Source: Jejuia pallidilutea | GTDB taxonomy: Bacteria; Bacteroidota; Bacteroidia; Flavobacteriales; Flavobacteriaceae | Reading direction: 5' to 3' | DNA length: 64,000 nt | Assembly (NCBI RefSeq): GCF_002973595.1 | Contig: NZ_PVEO01000002.1 | Span: 496,001 to 560,000, forward strand | Shown here: piece by piece, positions 16,680-25,297 of the stretch | How positions within the stretch are numbered: position 1 is the stretch's first letter | How the letters are laid out: every line of letters begins with the position of its first letter | Program-made: the position numbers and the translations under genes | The notes under the pieces: model-generated | The model's input: the letters and a program-made list of their open reading frames with translations, nothing else | Told to the model about the DNA's origin: nothing | Database searches by the model: none

Positions 16680-16704
16680 AAGTAAGTTACTTCCCAATAC
16701 AAAA
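16680..16704. other. Candidate chromosomal attachment site at the 3' end of mnmE
   Basis: The last 18 bases of mnmE (16687-16704, minus strand TTTTGTATTGGGAAGTAA) match the 18-base att core of Salmonella genomic island 1 (recalled as TTCTGTATTGGTAAGTAA) at 16 positions, largely because FCIGK is conserved. A perfect AAGTAA-G-TTACTT inverted repeat (16680-16692) straddles the stop codon at the island edge. An integrase gene lies close by. I found no second copy inside the window, so the other end would be left of position 1. Confidence 0.55.
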
Positions 16705-18084
16705 ATTAGCAAAAATATTACCTAACAAATCATCGTTGGTAATCTGCCCTGTAATCTCTCCAAAATGGTAAAGCGCCTGACGGATGTCTATGGCTAATAA
16801 GTCGCCAGACAACCCAGTTTCTAATCCCTCTTTTACTTTTTGAATCTCTTCAAAAGCCTTTAAAAGCGCATCATAATGCCGCGTGTTAGTTATAATGGTC
16901 TCGTTATTTCGTAATGCGCCTGTATTGATGAGGTTTAATAAAGTATCCGTTAATTTTTCAACACCAAACGAAGTTTTAGCAGATATAAACTGTAATTCTG
17001 GAATTTGTGTATTAAGGTCTAAGATTTCGTGTTCGCTTATCTTATCCACTTTATTAGCCAAAACTATAAGTGGTTTTTGCGGATATTTATTCTTTATTTT
17101 TTCTACTTCCAACCTTATAGCTTTAGATTTTTCAGTATCTCTAGAAATAACATCGGCCTCAAAAAGATATACCACTACCTGTGCCTGCTCTATCTTTTCA
17201 AAGGTTTTTTTAATACCTATACTTTCAACTACATCTTTTGTTTCTCGAATTCCTGCGGTATCTATAAACCTAAATCCTATACCTCCTATTGTAATTTCGT
17301 CTTCTATAGTATCGCGAGTGGTGCCTGCAATTTCTGAAACTATGGCGCGCTCTTCATTTAACAGGGCATTTAATAATGTAGATTTTCCAACGTTGGGTTC
17401 ACCAACTATGGCCACAGGAATACCGTTTTTAATTACATTTCCAACAGCAAAAGAGTCTATTAAACGTTTTAACACAAAGGTTATTCTGTGTATTAAATCC
17501 TTAAATTGAGTTCTATCGGCAAACTCTACATCTTCTTCTGCAAAATCTAGCTCTAGCTCTATTAATGATGCAAAATTTAAAAGTTCTTCTCGCAATTTCG
17601 CAATTTCAGAAGAAAACCCACCGCGCATCTGTTGCATAGCAATTTGATGTGAAGCGGCATTATCACTAGCAATTAAATCGGCTACGGCTTCGGCTTGACT
17701 TAGGTCTAGTTTACCATTTAAAAAAGCTCTTAAAGTAAACTCTCCAGCATTTGCCATTCTACAGCCTTTTCGTAAAAATAATTGAATTATTTCTTGCTGG
17801 ATGTAATTTGAACCATGGCACGATATTTCTATTACATCTTCACCTGTATACGAATTTGGATTTTTAAAAACCGATACCAAAACCTCATCTAAAGTAATAT
17901 TACCATCTACAATATGCCCTAAATGTATGGTATGCGTTTTTTGCTCTCCCAAACGTTTCCCTGAAACAGATTTAAACTGTTTCTCTACTAAAGAAATGGC
18001 TTGTGCTCCCGATAAGCGAATTACGGCAATAGCACCAGCACCAGATGGTGTTGCTAAAGCTACTATGGTATCTTTTATAATCAT
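16687..18084 (-). CDS. mnmE: tRNA uridine-5-carboxymethylaminomethyl modification GTPase MnmE (TrmE)
   Basis: 465 aa, full length. Works with MnmG to place the carboxymethylaminomethyl group on U34 of certain tRNAs. N-terminal folate-binding domain (IVALATPSGAGAIAVIRLSG), helical domain, and an inserted G domain with G1 GEPNVGKST (about residue 224), switch IAGTTRDT, G3 DTAGIRET and G4 NKVD. It ends with the conserved C-terminal FCIGK whose cysteine is catalytically important. The stop codon abuts the genomic island. If the island integrated here, the attachment core restored the gene end, as in SGI1. Upstream lie 230 bases to a divergent gene, in which I see no distinct signal. Confidence 0.97.
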   Translation of the reverse strand: MIIKDTIVALATPSGAGAIAVIRLSGAQAISLVEKQFKSVSGKRLGEQKTHTIHLGHIVDGNITLDEVLVSVFKNPNSYTGEDVIEISCHGSNYIQQEIIQLFLRKGCRMANAGEFTLRAFLNGKLDLSQAEAVADLIASDNAASHQIAMQQMRGGFSSEIAKLREELLNFASLIELELDFAEEDVEFADRTQFKDLIHRITFVLKRLIDSFAVGNVIKNGIPVAIVGEPNVGKSTLLNALLNEERAIVSEIAGTTRDTIEDEITIGGIGFRFIDTAGIRETKDVVESIGIKKTFEKIEQAQVVVYLFEADVISRDTEKSKAIRLEVEKIKNKYPQKPLIVLANKVDKISEHEILDLNTQIPELQFISAKTSFGVEKLTDTLLNLINTGALRNNETIITNTRHYDALLKAFEEIQKVKEGLETGLSGDLLAIDIRQALYHFGEITGQITNDDLLGNIFANFCIGK

Positions 18085-18314
18085 AACGCAAAAATAATCA
18101 ATTTGAAATGCACTTTTAAGATGTTATTAAAAAACAATAAAATACTTGATTACCAGCGAATTAACTGCTTTTTCAACTACACTAACATAGTTAAACATTT
18201 AATTTTTTATGAGTGTTGTGACTATTTTATTTGGTATGTGTCTTAATACTAGACATTTAAAAAGTTTAGTAATTTTAATCCACCTAGCGCAACGAGGTAA
18301 AGATTTGCATAATA

Positions 18315-18743
18315 ATGAGAATACTAGAGTCTGATTTTTCAAATCAAATTATAGAGTTTGTACAAAACAAATTAGGAAACATATTTTTCTTTAACCACAT
18401 AGCTGTGGTTGAATTAAATGAAGGTATACATTTTGATGTTAATAATGCGCCATTAATTATAGACGAACTAAAATCTTATTTTGGAGAAACTAAGCCTTTT
18501 GGCGTTGTGGCAAACAGAGTTAATTCTTATTCTGTAGATTTATTGAGCACTCCTACATATCGGGAAAAAGTAAGTAACTTAAAAGCTTATGGTGTTGTGG
18601 GTCATGACTTAGCTTCGAAGATGAACGCAACAATGGAAAACGATTTTTGCATTTCGGAAAAGGTAGACTACGACACAATTTACGATGCCATAAATTATGT
18701 TTATAATAGAGTAAAAAACAGCAGCTTGTTTTCTTTAAACTAG
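18315..18743 (+). CDS. Small conserved-looking protein, function unknown (STAS/SpoIIAA-like fold possible)
   Basis: 142 aa, no signal peptide. The alternating pattern (FFFNHIAVVELNEGIHFDVN, then PLIIDELKSYFGETKPFGVV) resembles STAS-like proteins of flavobacteria, in which a strand is followed by an amphipathic helix, but no diagnostic motif allows a firm call. The gene is divergent from mnmE, and its last 9 bases overlap the end of the convergent CvfB-like gene. Cytoplasmic. Confidence 0.75.
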   Translation: MRILESDFSNQIIEFVQNKLGNIFFFNHIAVVELNEGIHFDVNNAPLIIDELKSYFGETKPFGVVANRVNSYSVDLLSTPTYREKVSNLKAYGVVGHDLASKMNATMENDFCISEKVDYDTIYDAINYVYNRVKNSSLFSLN

Positions 18744-19562
18744 ATAAATACCATCTGGTTTAATCTCAATTTGGCGCTGCTTATATAAACTACCAATAGC
18801 TTTCTTAAAATTTTTTTTGCTCATTTGAAGTGTGTCTTTTATGAGCTCGGGATTAGATTTATCGGTAAGATTTAAAAACCCACTATTATCTTCTAATTCT
18901 TTAAGAATACGTTGTGCGTTAGGCTCAATATTTCTATATCCTATTTTTTCTAATGTAATATCTAGTTTGTTACCAGGGCGAATTTTTTTTACAATGCCTT
19001 TTAACTTATCGCCAACACTAATATCTCTAAAAATATTATCCTTATAAATTAACCCTATATGTTTTTTATTTACAATAACGTTCCAACCAATATCTGAAGG
19101 ATGAGATACTATTAAATCTACTTCTTGGAACTGTTCTACGGTTAACTCTTTATTGTCTAAAAAACGATTGGTTTTACTAGAAGCTACTAAACGCTCTGTT
19201 TTTTCATCTAAATAACAATGTACCAAATACCAACCACCAGGTTTCATTTTAAAGGCCTGCTCCTTAAAAGGACAAAATAGCTCCTTAACTAATCCCCAAT
19301 CTAAAAAAGCACCAAAATCTGTTACTTGATTGCATCTTAATAAAGCAAATTCATTGCGCTTTATATATGGTATATCGGTTGTTGCTACAAGTCGCTCTTC
19401 ATTATCAAGATAAATAAAAACATCTATTTTATCCCAAATTTTAAACTCAGAAGGCACATATCTATTAGGTAATAATACCTCGTTATCTTCATCATCAATT
19501 AAATACACGCCGTGATCTGTTTCACGTAGTATTTCTAGAGTATTTATTTGTCCTAATTCCAT
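18735..19562 (-). CDS. CvfB-like S1 RNA-binding protein
   Basis: 275 aa from the ATG at 19562 (MELGQINTLEILRETDHGVY); an in-frame ATG at 19598 would add 12 residues that look unlike the family start. Three S1-like OB domains can be followed: about 1-60, 65-135 (RCNQVTDFGAFLDWG is the classic S1 strand pattern) and 145-210 (VGDKLKGIVKKIRPGNKLDI). A C-terminal winged helix (NPELIKDTLQMSKKNFKKAI, then LYKQRQIEIKPDGIYL) closes it. This order matches CvfB/YitL proteins, RNA-binding regulators in Firmicutes and also common in Bacteroidota. The target RNAs are unknown. Confidence 0.9.
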   Translation of the reverse strand: MELGQINTLEILRETDHGVYLIDDEDNEVLLPNRYVPSEFKIWDKIDVFIYLDNEERLVATTDIPYIKRNEFALLRCNQVTDFGAFLDWGLVKELFCPFKEQAFKMKPGGWYLVHCYLDEKTERLVASSKTNRFLDNKELTVEQFQEVDLIVSHPSDIGWNVIVNKKHIGLIYKDNIFRDISVGDKLKGIVKKIRPGNKLDITLEKIGYRNIEPNAQRILKELEDNSGFLNLTDKSNPELIKDTLQMSKKNFKKAIGSLYKQRQIEIKPDGIYLV

Positions 19563-19734
19563 AGTAGGCAAAGGTAACATTTTATTATTATGGCACAACG
19601 CAAAAAGAATGGGCTTTCTTTAGTTTACTAAATACTTTCGCTACACAGTATAAGTTTAAATACCTAAAGTAACTCTTTGCTAAAACCAATAGTGAAAGTA
19701 GAAGCAACTAGCGTGTTTACATATAATAAAGTAC

Positions 19735-19764
19735 AAAAAAAAGCGCTGCAATTGCAACGCTTTT
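19735..19764 (-). terminator. Rho-independent terminator after the DUF2853 gene
   Basis: Minus-strand hairpin with AAAGCG/CGCTTT outer arms and a TGCAATTGCA inner palindrome, followed on the minus strand by eight T residues. It lies about 20 bases after the DUF2853 stop codon. The rest of the 19563-19783 gap shows nothing further. Confidence 0.75.
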
Positions 19765-19783
19765 AAGTTTTGTTATTTATCTA

Positions 19784-20122
19784 CTAGTAAACAGACTCTT
19801 TACCAAAGTGTTTTGTTAACAAATAATAAACTACAGCTCTGTATTTATTACGGTTAGATTGTCCATATTTATCCATAACGGCGGCAATAGCACCATCTAA
19901 ATCATCACTAGCGCTTAATCCTAGTTTTTTTATTAAGAAATTGTTTTTTACAGTTTCTAACTCAGAGGCATCTGATCCTGAAACAGTTGAAGCATCGGCA
20001 TTATAGATTGATGGTCCACAGCCAATGGTTACCTTGGTTAACAAATCCATATCGGCATTAACACCACATTTGTCTTTTAAATCTGCAGCATACTTTGCAA
20101 TAAGCTCGTCACGTTTACTCAT
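19784..20122 (-). CDS. DUF2853 family protein
   Basis: 112-aa cytoplasmic, mostly helical protein of the DUF2853 family, which has a conserved short form in Bacteroidota and Alphaproteobacteria and no assigned role. Supporting features are the KYAADLKDKCGVNADMDLLT start, the central TIGCGPSIYNADASTVSGSD motif and the NKYRAVVYYLLTKHFGKESVY end. It stands alone between the CvfB-like gene and menD, with its own terminator, so it is probably a single-gene transcript. Confidence 0.88.
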   Translation of the reverse strand: MSKRDELIAKYAADLKDKCGVNADMDLLTKVTIGCGPSIYNADASTVSGSDASELETVKNNFLIKKLGLSASDDLDGAIAAVMDKYGQSNRNKYRAVVYYLLTKHFGKESVY

Positions 20123-20210
20123 GATTAATAGTATTTTTTTAGGTTAATATATTTATTTCTTAAATATAATCAATTTTTAGACACATTAACTTATGTTAAG
20201 TCACATTGGG

Positions 20211-21971
20211 TTATTTAATAAATTTAAAATAATCTAGGAGTATTTCATCATTAAGTGCCTTGGGAGTAAAAATTTCTAAAAGTTTTGGTGTGTTAGAGTC
20301 TGAAAAAAATGTGTTTAATTCTTGTTTTAATGAAGTATCATCAGTTGCGGTATGGTATTCAAAATTAAACATCTTACATAAATGTGCTGCGTTTAACTGA
20401 TGTCTGGTCTCAAAATATGTATCGAAATTTTCTGTATTTTTGTGCCCAGGTAAAATTCTAAATATACCACCGCCCTCGTTATTTACAACAATAATCCTAA
20501 AGTTAGTTGGAATGTAATTATTCCAAAGCGCGTTACTGTCGTAAAAAAAGCTTAAATCTCCTGTTATAAAAACGGTTTGTTTTTTATTAGCAACAGCACA
20601 ACCAATAGCTGTAGATGTACTGCCATCTATTCCGCTAGTGCCTCTATTACAAAACACCTCTAATGTTTTATTTATACTAAATAGTTGTGTGTACCTAATT
20701 GCTGAACTATTACCTACCTGCAATACTGTATTATTGGGTATATGTTTTAAAACGGTGTTAAAAACAGTAAAATCGCTAAATGGTATTTTGCTAAGATATT
20801 GCTCATGCTTTTTTAGGCGTTTCTGTTTTACTTTTAGCCATTTAGGTTTATAATCGCTCTTTTTATAATGCGCCACCTTGGTTAATAACGATTTAAAAAA
20901 TAGTTCTGGAGATGTTTCAATGTGTTTTGTTAAACAGAAAAAAGTGTCGTTAGCTTGTTTTTCATCTATATGCCAATGCTGTTTTGGTTTAAATTTTCTA
21001 AGTATTGCTTTTATCTTTTTTGAAACAATTAAACCGCCAAACGTTAACAAAATATCTGGTTGCAGTGCTTTTTGCTCTTCTTCTGATAATGGTGCTATAA
21101 TTTGATCTATACTTGGTAAAAAGCTTTTATGATGCAAATTAGATGTGGTTTCGGTAAATACTATAACACTATCATCTTTTGCTAGTTCTTCTAGCCACTG
21201 TTTTTGTATTTTATTTGGTGAGTGTACACCTACTAAAATCATTTTTTTTGATGCGACACTCCAATCTTCAATACATTCCTTCAGTATATAATCATCTACC
21301 TCTTGTGGCTCCTTTACAATTACATTATTTTTTGGACTAACAGAAAGTGTTTTAACGGTTTCATACAATGGTTCATCAAAAGGAATATTTATATGAACAG
21401 GGCCGTTTTTAAGTTTAGCAAAATTAATTGCTGTATTAATTTCTTGTTCGTTATGCTCTTGTATATCTTTTTGTAGTCCTAAAAAACGTTCCAATTTACT
21501 TTCCAAGTTTTTCATGATGGGCAATTCATCGTTACTCGGTACTTTTTTTTCGTCTTTTAAATCTAACTTAAGATTTGCTGAATACAGAATATGATTTTCG
21601 TAAACATTTTTTTGGTTAATAGTTTGCCCATCGCCAATACCTACCAAATGCTTTGGTCTGTCTGCTGATAAAACCACAAGCGGAATATCGCTATAATAAG
21701 CCTCTGCTACTGCTGGATAATAATTTAATAACGCACTACCAGATGTACATACCAAAGCTGTAGGCGCTTTAATTTGTTGTGCGATTCCCATAGCAAAAAA
21801 AGCAGCACAACGCTCGTCTACAATACTGTAGCACTTAAAGAAATCATCATTTGTAAAACCAATTGTTAATGGAGCGCTACGGCTTCCCGGTGAAATAATT
21901 ATATGCTGTATGTGTTTCGCTTTGCACAATTGTATCACTGTTTGTGCCAATGGAATTTTTGGATATATCAT
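20211..21971 (-). CDS. menD: 2-succinyl-5-enolpyruvyl-6-hydroxy-3-cyclohexene-1-carboxylate synthase (MenD)
   Basis: 586 aa. ThDP-dependent enzyme that condenses isochorismate with 2-oxoglutarate in menaquinone synthesis. N-terminal Pyr domain with IISPGSRSAPLTIGFTNDD, a variable middle domain, and the C-terminal PP domain with the ThDP/Mg site (GTSGIDGSTSTAIGCAVA, then ITGDLSFFYDSNALWNN). It follows the isochorismate synthase gene (52 bases apart), giving the pathway order MenF-MenD on one transcript. Menaquinone is the usual respiratory quinone of flavobacteria, so the gene is expected to be essential housekeeping. Confidence 0.96.
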   Translation of the reverse strand: MIYPKIPLAQTVIQLCKAKHIQHIIISPGSRSAPLTIGFTNDDFFKCYSIVDERCAAFFAMGIAQQIKAPTALVCTSGSALLNYYPAVAEAYYSDIPLVVLSADRPKHLVGIGDGQTINQKNVYENHILYSANLKLDLKDEKKVPSNDELPIMKNLESKLERFLGLQKDIQEHNEQEINTAINFAKLKNGPVHINIPFDEPLYETVKTLSVSPKNNVIVKEPQEVDDYILKECIEDWSVASKKMILVGVHSPNKIQKQWLEELAKDDSVIVFTETTSNLHHKSFLPSIDQIIAPLSEEEQKALQPDILLTFGGLIVSKKIKAILRKFKPKQHWHIDEKQANDTFFCLTKHIETSPELFFKSLLTKVAHYKKSDYKPKWLKVKQKRLKKHEQYLSKIPFSDFTVFNTVLKHIPNNTVLQVGNSSAIRYTQLFSINKTLEVFCNRGTSGIDGSTSTAIGCAVANKKQTVFITGDLSFFYDSNALWNNYIPTNFRIIVVNNEGGGIFRILPGHKNTENFDTYFETRHQLNAAHLCKMFNFEYHTATDDTSLKQELNTFFSDSNTPKLLEIFTPKALNDEILLDYFKFIK

Positions 21972-22023
21972 CTAGCTTCAATCTTATTGCAAAAATAATG
22001 AAATACCTTGCAAAAGCCTTTAG

Positions 22024-23145
22024 CTATAACACCTTTTTAACTACCATAGATTTTGATACCGTTTCCTCCCACTCGCTTTCCGGGTTAGATGTATCGGTTA
22101 TACCTCCACCTACATAAATAAAGGCTTCGTTACCATTTATCTCCATACAGCGTAAATTTACATATAGCTGAGTGCTCTTCCGTTTTAAAGCATATGCCCT
22201 ATTTTCAATATTACGCTTACCGGTTCTAGGAGTTACAGTTGCCTCTATATTCAACTCTCCCAAAAAACCTGTGTAAAATGTTCTATTGTAGTTTTCGTTT
22301 TCTAAAATAAAAGTTTTGGCCAATGCTTTGGGTAAGCCACAAACGGCAGGTGTTGGATGTAGATCGTAAAGTAACTTTTTTAAATTAAAATTTTGAGAAC
22401 TTAAACGGCCTTTTATTAAAGTGCGTAAATGTAGAAGGTTACCAGCTTTTACAGTTTCAACATTAGAGACCTTTATGTTTTCTACTCTAGATTTTATATT
22501 ATTTAATATAAAATCTGTAACAAATTGTTGCTCTTTTATTTCTTTATTTTGCCAAACCACGTTTAAAGTGCCGTTGTAATTTTGCGTACCAGCCAAAGCC
22601 ATTATAGAAAAATTTCTGTCTTCAATTTTTAATAGTGTCTCTGGAGTTGCTCCTAACCACAACCCTATTTCTGGATGATACCAACAATACACAAATGCAG
22701 ATGTATAGGTTGCTAGCAACTTTTGAAATATGGTGAATATATCTTCATTTTGAAACGCCACCGTTTCTTTTCTAGATAGCACTACTTTTTGTAATTCTCC
22801 TTTTTTGATAAGGTTAATTCCTTTTTTAACTAAATTAATATGAAAGCTTTTCTCTTTATCGTAAGTATTGAACGTTTTACTACTATAACTTGTGTTTAAA
22901 TTTGATTGTTTGTATGTAGTTAATATCTGTTTAGAGTATTGAACGGGTAAAATAATAGCAGGAAACTTATCATCAAAAGGAGCAAAAACAAATCCTGAAG
23001 CTTTGAAATCTTCAGTAATATGCAATGCTGTATCCTTTTGAAGCATACCTTTTACATCAAGCGTATTGGGTTTTCGGTAAATTACAAACGGAAGTTTATT
23101 TTTGTACTGCTGCGCTACAGCTTTAAAAAAATCGTCTAAAACCAT
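22024..23145 (-). CDS. menF: Isochorismate synthase (chorismate-binding enzyme)
   Basis: 373 aa, MST-family chorismate-utilising enzyme making isochorismate, the first committed menaquinone step. Visible family signatures include KVVLSRKETV (about residue 118), YHPEIGLWLGATPETLL, LAGTQNYNGTL, HPTPAVCGLPK, TGFLGELN and the C-terminal YVGGGITDTSNPESEWEET. It is shorter than E. coli MenF, as is usual in Bacteroidota, where the N-terminal part is reduced. It starts 4 bases after the thioesterase gene end and precedes menD. An EntC-type role for a siderophore is possible in principle, but the neighbours favour menaquinone. Confidence 0.93.
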   Translation of the reverse strand: MVLDDFFKAVAQQYKNKLPFVIYRKPNTLDVKGMLQKDTALHITEDFKASGFVFAPFDDKFPAIILPVQYSKQILTTYKQSNLNTSYSSKTFNTYDKEKSFHINLVKKGINLIKKGELQKVVLSRKETVAFQNEDIFTIFQKLLATYTSAFVYCWYHPEIGLWLGATPETLLKIEDRNFSIMALAGTQNYNGTLNVVWQNKEIKEQQFVTDFILNNIKSRVENIKVSNVETVKAGNLLHLRTLIKGRLSSQNFNLKKLLYDLHPTPAVCGLPKALAKTFILENENYNRTFYTGFLGELNIEATVTPRTGKRNIENRAYALKRKSTQLYVNLRCMEINGNEAFIYVGGGITDTSNPESEWEETVSKSMVVKKVL

Positions 23146-23149
23146 GTAA

Positions 23150-23569
23150 CTATGATGTTTTAGGCAATGTAATTGTAGATAACTTGCATATAGATATTAA
23201 GTTATCATCATCATCAGTAACTTTTATATCTAACAATTGTGTGGTACGGCCTTTGTGCAAAAAAGTTGCCTTAGCATAAACGTTGCCTGTTTTAACACTT
23301 TTAATGTGGTTTGCAGAAATCTCTATACCTCTTACAAAATATTTTTCCACATCGGTAAAAATATGCGATGCAAAACTACCTACACTTTCTGCCAAAGCTA
23401 CAGTTGCTCCTCCGTGTAAAACACCATCGGGCTGATGAACTCTTGGTGTTACAGGCATTTTTGCAATTAAAAAATTATCACCAAAATCTACAATTTCAAT
23501 ATGTAACGTTTCCATTAACGTGTTTTTACAAGCTGAATTAGCTTGTTTTAAGACCTCTGCTTTCAACAT
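23150..23569 (-). CDS. PaaI-type hotdog thioesterase, probably in the menaquinone operon
   Basis: 139 aa, single hotdog fold. The HQPDGVLHGGATVALAESVG segment holds the conserved HGG and the acid on the next helix. GIEISANHIKSVKTGNVYAK and LHKGRTTQLLDIKV are the following core strands. PaaI-like thioesterases hydrolyse aromatic acyl-CoA esters. Directly upstream of isochorismate synthase and menD, the obvious candidate reaction is cleavage of 1,4-dihydroxy-2-naphthoyl-CoA; that assignment rests on context. Confidence 0.9.
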   Translation of the reverse strand: MLKAEVLKQANSACKNTLMETLHIEIVDFGDNFLIAKMPVTPRVHQPDGVLHGGATVALAESVGSFASHIFTDVEKYFVRGIEISANHIKSVKTGNVYAKATFLHKGRTTQLLDIKVTDDDDNLISICKLSTITLPKTS

Positions 23570-23730
23570 GTGCTACTACATATTTTATTAATTCTAATAT
23601 TTGTAAAAATACGAAATGTTGGACACTATCTAAGAAAACTGAAGAGTAAAATATTGACCGATAAAATTAAAGAATGAAGAATTTATAACACCAAGGTTTT
23701 ATTGATATGTTAAGCGAAAAAGTTTTAGCG

Positions 23731-25005
23731 TTACAGGTTGCAATCGAAACAGGCTATTAAATCTTTTGGTAAATTTTCATCTTCCGAACCTTTTATAGCC
23801 TTGTTTAGCGCCCCCAATTCATCAATGGTTTGCTTGAATTTTTTAGCGTATGCTTTCAAATGTCTTCTTCTGCCTTTTAGCTTTTCTGTAATTTCCTGTT
23901 GGTCTAGCTGCGCAATAGGTTTTGGCCATACCTTAAAAGCATTATCTATTACACTATCGGTTAAGCTATTTTGAAGTTCTTCAGCTTGTTGTACAAACAC
24001 CGATGTTTCTGTGTTTAAAAGAAAATACCGATCTATGGGATACACTAAACCTTCAAAAAAATCAATATCATTTTCAAAAGGTCGCATTTCTGGAACCAAG
24101 TATTTATTAGAAATTAGTATAGGCACTATTCCATCTATGTTAAAAAATGCATTATCGCGGTCTCCTGCTAGAGGATGCGCTATAAAACTATCGTTTTTTT
24201 GTTCTACAATCCATCCCCATTGTTTGCCATGTCTGTCCCAATCTCCAATCACCATATCAAACAAGCGTGTTTTTATAAATTCAGCTTTATTAATGGCTAC
24301 TTTATCACCGTGTTCGTGTTTTAGTTTTTGTAAATCATCAGAATCCATAATTTCTATAACGTTGGGTATATCTGTCCAGTTTATTTTACCTTCAGTTTCG
24401 TATTCCAAAAGGAATAAACGGTTACCATACTCCTCATTATATTTCCCAAGGTTTTCCTGTTTTGGCAGAAAAACCGCTTTAGGGCTTGTATGTCTTATAC
24501 CTACGGCATCGGCCAATTCTGCAGCTAGAATTGCACCGTAAGGATGTTGTGCCGAAATACCATCTATTACCACATTTTCTAAATTTAAAACTCTTAAAAC
24601 CTCTGGAACAAGTGCTTCAGGGTCTTTATTTATACTTCTTAATGTATACACAGTACCATTGGCATCCTTTATATCTAAAGAATGTGTTTGCTTTCCTCCG
24701 CCTTCTTCTAAAACTTGAACTCCTCCCTGAAATTTATCTAAAAAAAGTATTGGAAATTTTACTGGAGTAGACCACGCTTTTCTATACTGCTGACCTTGAA
24801 TAATGTCTTTTACCTTATCACTTTTATACATATCGTTAGGTATGAGTAGAACAGAATCGTATTTAAAAAAATCTACCTCGTTTATATTTTTATTGCCCAA
24901 TAAACTGCAGGTGTTAAAAACCTTATCTGTACTACTAGTAGACCAATACACCAAACCAATAAAAACCACCACTACAACCAATATAACAGCCAATACTTTC
25001 TTCAT
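23731..25005 (-). CDS. Membrane-anchored or exported protein with FAM20/HipA-like kinase motifs
   Basis: 424 aa with one N-terminal hydrophobic segment (residues 4-22, VLAVILVVVVVFIGLVYW), so facing the periplasm. From about residue 265 it reads MVIGDWDRHGKQWGW and then AHPLAGDRDNAFF. This pair resembles the catalytic loop (D-x-D-R-H-x-x-Q-W) and the metal-binding loop (D-R-D-x-A-F) of FAM20C-type and other atypical kinases. The same motif pair occurs in Bacteroidota surface proteins that carry phosphatase or beta-barrel modules. RSINKDPEALVPEVLR may be part of the nucleotide-binding lobe. Alone between the thioesterase gene and a lipoprotein gene. Kinase activity is inference, and it could be a pseudokinase. 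Confidence 0.7.
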   Translation of the reverse strand: MKKVLAVILVVVVVFIGLVYWSTSSTDKVFNTCSLLGNKNINEVDFFKYDSVLLIPNDMYKSDKVKDIIQGQQYRKAWSTPVKFPILFLDKFQGGVQVLEEGGGKQTHSLDIKDANGTVYTLRSINKDPEALVPEVLRVLNLENVVIDGISAQHPYGAILAAELADAVGIRHTSPKAVFLPKQENLGKYNEEYGNRLFLLEYETEGKINWTDIPNVIEIMDSDDLQKLKHEHGDKVAINKAEFIKTRLFDMVIGDWDRHGKQWGWIVEQKNDSFIAHPLAGDRDNAFFNIDGIVPILISNKYLVPEMRPFENDIDFFEGLVYPIDRYFLLNTETSVFVQQAEELQNSLTDSVIDNAFKVWPKPIAQLDQQEITEKLKGRRRHLKAYAKKFKQTIDELGALNKAIKGSEDENLPKDLIACFDCNL

Positions 25006-25141
25006 GTTCTTTAAAACGTTTTAATGTTTTAAATATAAAAAGCTTTAATTGTTAAAATGTGCCCAAAACAAAAAAATAGGTAGCCAAATGCATTTACTTT
25101 TTTTAGTAAAATGTATGATGTAAGTGGTAGGGCATTTAACC

Positions 25142-25176
25142 TTTTTACCTCATCACTATTAAAGTGAAGGTAAAAA
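25142..25176. terminator. Hairpin, possible terminator of the beta-propeller lipoprotein gene
   Basis: TTTTTACCT and AGGTAAAAA form 9-bp arms around an inner CACT/AGTG pair. It lies in the 292-base gap 25006-25297, downstream of the lipoprotein gene, with T-runs on both sides. A second weaker inverted repeat (CATTTACT/AGTAAAATG) sits at about 25090-25113. No gene was found in this gap. Confidence 0.5.
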
Positions 25177-25297
25177 CTTAAACCAAAATTTTAAAACATA
25201 TTTTTTACAGCAATGATATGCAGAAAACCAAATTTTCTAGTAATGAGAGTAAAAGAACGAATTCAATATCCCCTTTTTAGACATATTGAATGGACGA

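Noticed and set aside
1-16686. Second copy of the 18-base mnmE att core marking the left end of the island
   Set aside because: No convincing match was seen; a partial TTACTTCC similarity near 709 lies inside the efflux gene and is not an att site.
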